From an uncultured Ruminococcus sp. (GTDB taxonomy: Bacteria; Bacillota; Clostridia; Oscillospirales; Ruminococcaceae), in assembly GCA_945877315.1 (NCBI GenBank), contig CAMCRP010000038.1:1-32020 (forward strand): a stretch of DNA of 32,020 nucleotides, read 5' to 3'. A program made the position numbers and the translations under genes. Under the pieces are notes generated by a model. It saw only the letters and a list, made by a program, of their open reading frames with translations, was not told the origin of the DNA and made no database searches. Positions 7,405 to 13,327 of this stretch are shown piece after piece. Each line of letters starts with the position of its first letter. Within the stretch, counting starts at the first letter, position 1.

Positions 7405-7433
7405 TATATCAAACAGATAAGGGAGTCTTGAAA

Positions 7434-7997
7434 ATGGCAGTTATTGGATATGCTCGTGTGTCAACCCATGAGCAGAACGAGGCAAGGCAGCTTGCGGAAT
7501 TTGAGAAGCGGAAAACCGACAGGATCTTTCTGGACAAGTGCAGCGGAAAGGACGCAAACCGTCCCCAGCTGAAAAAAATGCTGGAATACGTCCGTGAGGG
7601 GGACACGGTGATAGTGACCGAATACAGCCGTCTGGCAAGAAGCACCTCCGACCTGCTTTCCATTGTGGAGCAGCTGACGGAAAAGGGCGTCCGTCTGATG
7701 AGCGTTAAGGAAAATCTGGACACGTCCACGCCCCAGGGGAAGCTTATGCTGACTGTGTTTGCGGGTCTGGCGGAGTTTGAAAGAGCGGTCATTCTGGAAC
7801 GTCAGCGGGAGGGCATCGCCATCGCCAAGGCTCAGGGCAAATATAAAGGCAGAAAGCCCATCCCCTTTGACGCCGAACGCTTTAGATCCGAGTGCGCTAA
7901 GTGGCGCAGGGGTGAGCAAACTGCCGTTGATACTATGAAAAAGATGGGTATGAAGCCTAATAGGTTTTATAGGTGGGTTAGGGAGATGGGGGTGTGA
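7434..7997 (+). CDS. Serine recombinase, resolvase/invertase family
   Basis: This is 187 residues from the ATG at 7434, which has GGGAG eight bases upstream; a TTG at 7428 is too close to that site. The N-terminal catalytic domain has YARVST with nucleophile Ser10 and Arg8, then YSRLARS (the arginine cluster) and GLAEFERAVILERQREG (the dimer/E helix). The C-terminal ~45 residues form a small helix-turn-helix DNA-binding domain. The length fits Tn3 resolvases and Hin/Gin invertases, which cut and rejoin DNA at short sites via a 5'-phosphoserine link. There is no transposase beside it. It is flanked by 27-bp inverted repeats, so it may invert or resolve this segment, or be a plasmid multimer resolvase left from an old replicon. 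Confidence 0.92.
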   Translation: MAVIGYARVSTHEQNEARQLAEFEKRKTDRIFLDKCSGKDANRPQLKKMLEYVREGDTVIVTEYSRLARSTSDLLSIVEQLTEKGVRLMSVKENLDTSTPQGKLMLTVFAGLAEFERAVILERQREGIAIAKAQGKYKGRKPIPFDAERFRSECAKWRRGEQTAVDTMKKMGMKPNRFYRWVREMGV

Positions 7998-8027
7998 GGG
8001 AAGAACTTAATCTATTTAGTCCGCACT

Positions 8028-8054
8028 CAACAACTGCCCGAAGGGCAGTTGTTG
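8028..8054 (+). terminator. Hairpin downstream of the recombinase gene
   Basis: Arms CAACAACTGCCC (8028-8039) and GGGCAGTTGTTG (8043-8054) form a 12-bp perfect stem with a GAA loop, 31 bases after the recombinase stop. It is followed by GCTTAAAATC and so has no T-run. Confidence 0.6.
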
Positions 8055-8101
8055 GCTTAAAATCAAGGGTTTGTGCCGTACTACCTGATTAATGTCTGCT
8101 T

Positions 8102-8124
8102 TTGCCGCCTCTAACGGGCGGCAA
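8102..8124. repeat. Short hairpin in the convergent intergenic region
   Basis: TTGCCGCC (8102-8109) pairs with GGCGGCAA (8117-8124). It overlaps the right 27-bp inverted repeat, so the same bases can enter two alternative structures. Confidence 0.5.
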
Positions 8125-8144
8125 GGTGCAAGGATTTTTGGCTA
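8118..8144 (-). repeat. Right copy of 27-bp inverted repeat
   Basis: This is the reverse complement of 7078-7104 (25 of 27 bases). See the left copy. Confidence 0.8.
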
Positions 8145-8166
8145 TTTAGCCAAAAATCCTTGCACC
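8125..8166. terminator. 20-bp perfect palindrome with 2-base loop
   Basis: The arm ending in GGATTTTTGGCTA (8125-8144) pairs perfectly with the TAGCCAAAAATCC arm (8147-8166). It lies between the convergent recombinase and LicC-like genes, 11 bases beyond the latter's stop. It probably ends the long minus-strand operon. A near-perfect palindrome this tight would extrude as a cruciform, so it may also be a recombination relic. Confidence 0.7.
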
Positions 8167-8176
8167 CAACAACTTA

Positions 8177-8908
8177 TTATCCAAGCAACTGATTATATTT
8201 TGATTGACAATGAATCTTCTTAGCCAATACCAAATCATCAACGCAGTCGATCTCAGTCCACTCATACATACTTACATCCTCATAGAAGAGCTTGAAATTA
8301 TCCTTGAAGATCATTTCAACCACCACATCCTCAAACCACTGATCGTGACGGCCCTCATGGATCATTGTCTCCATTTCGGAGAGATAGAGAGGGATAGAAG
8401 CCTTATCCAGCTTGAGGACGCCTGCATATTCACCGCAGTATTCGTCAAGTCCCTTGCTCATTACGACCACATTCTCGCCATTTACCTGAACATTGTAGTC
8501 CCCGTCCTTTTTAACGGAGCTGTCAAGAAGAACTGTGGGTCTGTCGGTTTTCTTTGTCAATACCTCTTCGATAAGAGCGTCGTCCATAACAATATCTCCG
8601 TTTAAAATGGTAATATTGTCATCATCGGCAAACAGATCCCTTGCAAACCAGAGAGAGGCAATGGAATTGGTAACCGAATAAAATGGATTATAAACAAAGG
8701 TAACGCCTGAAAGCTCAGTGCGGATCTGCTGATCCATAAAGCCTGTAACAACGATAAATTTTGCGTCCTTATCATAACGCTGTATCATATTCACCATACG
8801 CTGAATAACAGTGACCTTATCATCAAGCTTAAACAAGGTTTTAGGATATGAAAGGGTAATAGGGTGAAGTCTTGTACCCTTTCCTGCAACTAAAAAGATA
8901 TAAGTCAT
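8177..8908 (-). CDS. LicC-like sugar/choline-phosphate nucleotidyltransferase
   Basis: This is 243 residues. The N-terminal LVAGKGTRLHPITLSYPKTLFKL is the NTP-binding loop (GxGxRL and a downstream Lys) of nucleotidyltransferases. VTNSIASLWFA resembles the N(S/I)xSLxLA segment of LicC phosphocholine cytidylyltransferases, and LNGDIVMDD has the metal-binding Asp. It should activate a small phosphorylated compound (phosphocholine, phosphoethanolamine or similar) or a sugar phosphate with CTP. It is the last gene of the long glycan operon, 12 bases after DUF2284. No choline kinase or phosphotransferase (licA/licD) is present here, so the substrate is uncertain. Confidence 0.78.
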   Translation of the reverse strand: MTYIFLVAGKGTRLHPITLSYPKTLFKLDDKVTVIQRMVNMIQRYDKDAKFIVVTGFMDQQIRTELSGVTFVYNPFYSVTNSIASLWFARDLFADDDNITILNGDIVMDDALIEEVLTKKTDRPTVLLDSSVKKDGDYNVQVNGENVVVMSKGLDEYCGEYAGVLKLDKASIPLYLSEMETMIHEGRHDQWFEDVVVEMIFKDNFKLFYEDVSMYEWTEIDCVDDLVLAKKIHCQSKYNQLLG

Positions 8909-8920
8909 AACAAATGCTCC

Positions 8921-9454
8921 TTACCATAATATCATACCCATACGGATAATGTAATCCTTTGGGGGAAAGCTGATCTTAATATTATATTTTGCGGCTGTCG
9001 CCACAACGTTCATACCTGTTGATTCCATAGGAGAACGTGCCTTGTATGGGTTATTGCACCGCTCCTTGCCACAGCCGTTTTTGCAAAGCTTGCAGGATCC
9101 ACCAATAAAGGAAAGTGAAGTAGAATTATCATTGTCCCAGAGAAACTTTTCCAGGTCCAGCAAGGTTTTGTGCAATTCAACAGAGGACTCCGACCTTACC
9201 AGATTGTAATTTCCTTCATTATAATAATATTTACTGTAAACCAAAGCGATATGGTCAAATTCTGAAAACATCTTCGGATAATCAAAGTCGGGCAGATGCG
9301 GAGGACATTTCCAGCAGACATTGTATTTGCCGCAGTAAAAGCAATTCATTTTTACCCGTTCTTCAAATACGATATCCTCTGCTTTTATAGGAACGATATA
9401 ATAATCGGGATATTTTTCGGCGGCATATTCAATCAGTGACAGCCTTTGCTCCAA
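8921..9454 (-). CDS. DUF2284 cysteine-rich metal-binding protein
   Basis: This is 177 residues. Eight Cys in two groups, C38/C41/C47/C50 (CFYCGKYNVCWKCPPH) and C121/C124/C128/C133 (CKLCKNGCGKERC), match DUF2284, a predicted metal- or Fe-S-binding family. Its role is not known. The TTG start at 9454 is preceded by AAGGAAGTGA. It lies between the PLP enzyme and the nucleotidyltransferase, so it may be an accessory or redox factor for the decoration they build. Confidence 0.8.
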   Translation of the reverse strand: MEQRLSLIEYAAEKYPDYYIVPIKAEDIVFEERVKMNCFYCGKYNVCWKCPPHLPDFDYPKMFSEFDHIALVYSKYYYNEGNYNLVRSESSVELHKTLLDLEKFLWDNDNSTSLSFIGGSCKLCKNGCGKERCNNPYKARSPMESTGMNVVATAAKYNIKISFPPKDYIIRMGMILW

Positions 9455-9484
9455 TCAAAATCACTTCCTTAAATCAGACTGTAA

Positions 9485-10594
9485 TTATTTATCCAGCTCT
9501 TCAAGAGCTTCAACAAACTGTTCCATAAATTTTCTTTCCGCAGTGGAAACTCTGAGACATTTGCCAAATTTTCCAATACCGTCATAGCTCTTAATGAGGA
9601 TCTTCTTTTCGTTTTCCATACGCTCAACGATCCTGTCAGCATCGGTTTTCTGCCTTATGAAAATAAAGTTTCCGTTTTCCCCTCTGTACTCATAGTCATG
9701 CTCAATAAGCCAATTCTGAAGGAATTCTCTGCCTTCCCTGTGCTTGTCAATAAGTTGACGGACGATCTCGGGCGATTCCATCATTTTGCGTGCAAATAGC
9801 ATTGAAACTGCATTTACATTGTGAGGTGTGCACAGATTATTCAGTACCTTTGCAGAGGCGGGCGAGCCGATAACACAGCCAAGTCTGAGACCCGCCAGCG
9901 AAAACAGCTTAGAAAAGGTTCTTGTAACAAGCACATGGTCATCATTCACGGCATATTTAATAAAGGTATCGGGGTAAAAATAATGATATGCTTCGTCAAC
10001 AAGAACAGTGATCTCCATTTCCTTTGCCTTAGCAAGAAGGGTTTTAAACTCATCCTCTGTGTAGGCATTTCCCATGGGATTATTGGGATTAACAAGGATC
10101 ATAAGCTGAATATCCGACGTCATTTTCTCAAGAATATTCTCTATCGGCATCATAAGCTCCTCAGTGTAGGCTACAGGAATAAATTCCCTTCCATACATTT
10201 TAGAGTACACCTCAAACATAGCATATGACGGAGTTACTCCAAGAATTTTTCCTCCGGGAGCCGTAAACGCTTCAATGATATGACGTATACCCTCAGAAGA
10301 ACCGTTTACAATGCAAAGATTGGACGGTTCAACGCCTACAAAGCCGGCAAGCGTATCAATAAATTCTTCCATTTCGGGATATTCCGAAATAAAGCATGGA
10401 TCTATTTCGGAAAGAACCTTTTGTATGAATTCCTCGGGAAGCCCCCCGGGGTTTTCATTAAGATCAAGTCGAAGAAAGTCCCGCCTGTTGACATGGTATC
10501 CTATTCTGAGCAGATCTCTTGCATTTTCATTTATATAATACATATTAAATCGTGATGTACAGTGATGTTCCCGACAACTCTTATACCTGCACAT
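9485..10594 (-). CDS. PLP-dependent aminotransferase, HisC/CobD-like (fold type I)
   Basis: This is 369 residues. LDLNENPGG (43-51) is the HisC/CobD family N-terminal mark, and NPNNPMG (169-175), D200 in VLVDEAYHYF and Schiff-base Lys229 in TFSKLFSLAGLRLG complete the active site. The family includes histidinol-phosphate aminotransferases and CobD-type phospho-amino-acid decarboxylases. No other histidine or cobalamin genes are near, so a role in making an amino compound for the surface polymer is more likely. The start is uncertain: the upstream ATG at 10594 has AAAGGA only 2 bases away, while the ATG at 10543 (MYYINEN) fits family length better but lacks a clear ribosome site. Confidence 0.85.
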   Translation of the reverse strand: MCRYKSCREHHCTSRFNMYYINENARDLLRIGYHVNRRDFLRLDLNENPGGLPEEFIQKVLSEIDPCFISEYPEMEEFIDTLAGFVGVEPSNLCIVNGSSEGIRHIIEAFTAPGGKILGVTPSYAMFEVYSKMYGREFIPVAYTEELMMPIENILEKMTSDIQLMILVNPNNPMGNAYTEDEFKTLLAKAKEMEITVLVDEAYHYFYPDTFIKYAVNDDHVLVTRTFSKLFSLAGLRLGCVIGSPASAKVLNNLCTPHNVNAVSMLFARKMMESPEIVRQLIDKHREGREFLQNWLIEHDYEYRGENGNFIFIRQKTDADRIVERMENEKKILIKSYDGIGKFGKCLRVSTAERKFMEQFVEALEELDK

Positions 10595-10624
10595 ATTCCT
10601 TTCTTATTATATTTATCGGGTAAT

Positions 10625-11143
10625 TTACATGACCCTTCCGATAATGTCCTCAGCCGAAACAATGCCAACCGATTCATATCGGCTGTCCTTGCTTTCGGAG
10701 ATGTTGTCACCAATAACGATATATTCATCATTATCAAGAACAACAGCATTTTCCAGGATCCCCGAAAAATTGAATAAGCTGTCAGGATAAACATCAGAAG
10801 GCATTCCGTTCACAAGCAGCCTGCCGTCAGATATGATGACAGTATCCTTAGGGACAGCAGCAACACGCTTTACAAGTACGGCAGACAGCCCGTCACACTT
10901 AAAGGCAATAACATCACCCGGGCAGTAACTTTTGCTGCATTTATCCAGAATGACCAATTGAAGATCACTGTATGACGGCTGCATAGAATCTCCCTGTATC
11001 AGCAAAAGCTGAAAATATTCAGCGGAGATATATGCTGCTGTCAGCATTGCAGAAGCAGTAAAAGCAAGCCATTTCAGCAGAGAACGGAGCCTCGGAGCAG
11101 AGCCTGAGGTATCATCATTTGTCTGATTCATCATTATTTTCAT
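10625..11143 (-). CDS. Signal peptidase I (S26 family)
   Basis: This is 172 residues: one N-terminal membrane segment (about 22-45) followed by GDSMQPSY with catalytic Ser53, VKRVAAVP with base Lys92, and GDNISESKDSR (145-155), the conserved box E. It removes signal peptides outside the membrane. It overlaps the end of the upstream 94-residue gene by about 29 bases and is probably translationally coupled; ATGs at 11143, 11134 and 11131 are all possible. Presence within a glycan operon is unusual and suggests a dedicated client exported with the polymer. The family is otherwise housekeeping. Confidence 0.87.
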   Translation of the reverse strand: MKIMMNQTNDDTSGSAPRLRSLLKWLAFTASAMLTAAYISAEYFQLLLIQGDSMQPSYSDLQLVILDKCSKSYCPGDVIAFKCDGLSAVLVKRVAAVPKDTVIISDGRLLVNGMPSDVYPDSLFNFSGILENAVVLDNDEYIVIGDNISESKDSRYESVGIVSAEDIIGRVM

Positions 11144-11399
11144 TTACAATGATATCATCGGACTCAACTTCCTTGTTTTTGTTTTCATCGATACCCAGCT
11201 TGTCTGAAAGCTTCTTCTTAGCCCTGCGGAAGTAAATACCTACGGCAGCGCCTACTGCAATAACAACGCCGGCAACAGCCTGTATCAGATATGTCATTAC
11301 AGAAGGGTCAATATAAGCATTTCCGTTAATGCCAAACAATAGCATAGAACCAAGTATCACAGAGCTTCCTGTAATCATTATACCTAACTTTTTTTTCAT
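11115..11399 (-). CDS. Small two-segment membrane protein
   Basis: This is 94 residues, with a first hydrophobic segment about 6-27 (it could be a signal anchor), then YIDPSVMTYLIQAVAGVVIA leading into a second segment ending at FRRAKKK, and an acidic Asn/Glu/Asp-rich tail. The YIDPS...YLIQ...AG pattern recurs in small proteins of surface-polymer loci, but I know no function. A good AAGGAG lies 9 bases before the ATG. It sits between the YidC-TagF fusion and signal peptidase; it may be a subunit or partner of the YidC-like part. Confidence 0.72.
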   Translation of the reverse strand: MKKKLGIMITGSSVILGSMLLFGINGNAYIDPSVMTYLIQAVAGVVIAVGAAVGIYFRRAKKKLSDKLGIDENKNKEVESDDIIVNENNDESDK

Positions 11400-11418
11400 A
11401 TTGGTTAACTCCTTTTTA

Positions 11419-13308
11419 TTATTTTTTTGCTTTTATTTTTTCTTGGATAGCGGTAATGATATAATCACCGCCGACCTGTGCAGAAGCATCAAGATTATAT
11501 ATATATTCATGTACGACCCTGTCTATCTGAGCGGTATAGTCATCATAGTGATCAAGCATATCCCCGATAAAGGTGTTAATATCTCGGATCTGATCTGTTT
11601 CAATACTCTTTCCTATAACATCTCTCAGACTGATATTTACAGGAACGCTCTTGATATTCTCCCATTCGGGGTTCATGACCTTCATAGGAGTATTTATGAA
11701 CAGGACGGGGCGAAGGGTAGTATAAGAATATTCCCAGCATATATCCGACCAGTCTGTTATAAGGATATCCGCAGTAAGAACAGGGTTATTAGATGAAAAA
11801 TCCGTCTGTATTTCAATACCCATAGGCTCATATTTTGCCTTAAGAGTATCCATATACTCTTTTTTCAAACGAACCTCCTGAGGGTGAGGTCTGACGATTA
11901 TTTCATACTTGTCCTTATCTATGACAGCAAGCAGCTCTTCAAGACAAATATCCACAATATTATCCTTCTGCCAGGACGGTGCAATGAGTATCCTTTTTCT
12001 TGTATGTACCTCATGCTCACGGGAAGCATAATCTGCCCTCATCTCGTCTATCAGTGGATAACCGAAATCAACCAGCTTTCTGTTCAGCCCATAAAATTCA
12101 CTTATCTGCTCTTCTTCTTCTCTCTGGTTCTTTCCTGCACAAAGAATTGTGTCATAGTGATCGGTAGAGCCTCTTCTCATAGTAAGATTTCCGCTGCCTA
12201 CACCATGATAAACATAGACATATTCAATGTCATTGCGGACATAGCTTCTTTTTATGTGGAAATTTTCAATATCGGGCATTGTCATTACCACAACATCGGC
12301 ATCCATCTTCATCATCAGCGTAATAAGCTTGTTCTCACCTATATAATAGGGCTTGAGCTTGGGGTTTTCCTCAGCTATTTTAAAAACAATATCATTGGGA
12401 TCGCTGGTTATATAATGGATAGAAATATTTGTTTTCTTCAGAAGGTATTCGATAATTCCTTTGTAATACTTATAAAATCCACTGCTTTCAGAATAGAAAA
12501 CAAGGTGCTTGTTGACTACGGAGAAAAATCTCTTGTAATCCTGTTTTTCTCTTTTTCTGTCCTCAGGAGAGATCTTTTTCTTCTTGTCCGAACCAATGCT
12601 TTTGAGCTTATTAAGTTCTTTTCTGCTTTCCTCAAGCTTTCCGTAATCAACATATTTTGACGGCTTAATGACAGCATTCAGAATATACATCTGAGCAATA
12701 GCAAGCAGATTGCTCCATACCCAATACCATGCTGTTCCGATAGCAACAAACCAGCCCAGATACAGAGATAATCCCACAGAAAAGATCATGGTTCCGTATT
12801 TGTTTGCAGCAGACTGTTCCGACTGGAGAACATTGCTTGCATTCTGTGTAAGGCACATTACCCAAGCGGAAAGAGCCGCAATTATCGGAGAGTAAATTAG
12901 CGAGATACCATGCTCCGAGGGAATAAGCCCCAGATCTATGGGACCCATCATCATATTGATAGATGGATCTGCAATATTGAGATTAATTACCCCAACCACT
13001 CCCATAAGAAGCACCAGCTGAAGGATCATAGGGATAGTGGAAGCAAGGGGGCTGTACTTTTCTCTTTTAAAGAGCTTTGCCTGTTCCTCGTCAATAATTT
13101 CACGCTGTCCATAATATTTTGCCTTCAGGAAGTTTATCTCAGGCTGTATCTTTATCATTTTGATGGAATTATAATGTGTCCAAACCGATACAGGCAGGAG
13201 AATTATCTTGCTTACAAGGGTGAACAAGATAATTGCAACCCCGTAATTGCGGCATAAGCCATAACAAAGGTTCATGACCCAGCCTAAGGCTGAATATAGA
13301 TAGTTCAC
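11419..13308 (-). CDS. YidC/Oxa1 insertase domain fused to TagF-type glycerophosphotransferase
   Basis: This is 629 residues from a GTG start with AGAGGT upstream. Residues 1-215 look like a YidC/Oxa1 core: a hydrophobic segment at 20-42 with Lys34 where the groove arginine usually lies, the cytoplasmic hairpin helices (about 45-90, with QPEINFLKAKY), and further membrane segments near 92-112, 135-153 and 172-212. A Lys/Glu-rich linker spans about 217-262. Residues 265-615 match CDP-glycerol glycerophosphotransferases (TagF/TarF type): YHGVGSGN at 367-374, RPHPQE at 473-478, and ADILITDWSDICWEYS at 514-529. The TagF half would add or polymerise glycerol- or ribitol-phosphate on a membrane acceptor; the YidC half would anchor it or insert a partner. 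The fusion is unbroken, and no frameshift or stop separates the parts. Confidence 0.88.
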   Translation of the reverse strand: MNYLYSALGWVMNLCYGLCRNYGVAIILFTLVSKIILLPVSVWTHYNSIKMIKIQPEINFLKAKYYGQREIIDEEQAKLFKREKYSPLASTIPMILQLVLLMGVVGVINLNIADPSINMMMGPIDLGLIPSEHGISLIYSPIIAALSAWVMCLTQNASNVLQSEQSAANKYGTMIFSVGLSLYLGWFVAIGTAWYWVWSNLLAIAQMYILNAVIKPSKYVDYGKLEESRKELNKLKSIGSDKKKKISPEDRKREKQDYKRFFSVVNKHLVFYSESSGFYKYYKGIIEYLLKKTNISIHYITSDPNDIVFKIAEENPKLKPYYIGENKLITLMMKMDADVVVMTMPDIENFHIKRSYVRNDIEYVYVYHGVGSGNLTMRRGSTDHYDTILCAGKNQREEEEQISEFYGLNRKLVDFGYPLIDEMRADYASREHEVHTRKRILIAPSWQKDNIVDICLEELLAVIDKDKYEIIVRPHPQEVRLKKEYMDTLKAKYEPMGIEIQTDFSSNNPVLTADILITDWSDICWEYSYTTLRPVLFINTPMKVMNPEWENIKSVPVNISLRDVIGKSIETDQIRDINTFIGDMLDHYDDYTAQIDRVVHEYIYNLDASAQVGGDYIITAIQEKIKAKK

Positions 13309-13327
13309 TTTTTATTACCTCTTCTTT

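Noticed and set aside
7078..8166. Insertion sequence
   Set aside because: There is no DDE or HUH transposase and no target-site duplication that I can see; the only enzyme is a resolvase-type recombinase.
8177..10594. Phosphonate (CDP-aminoethylphosphonate) biosynthesis
   Set aside because: There is no PEP mutase or phosphonopyruvate decarboxylase in the window, and the PLP enzyme is HisC/CobD-like, not the class V AEP transaminase type.
9485..10594. Histidine biosynthesis hisC
   Set aside because: There are no other his genes nearby and the operon context is surface glycan; only the family match supports it.
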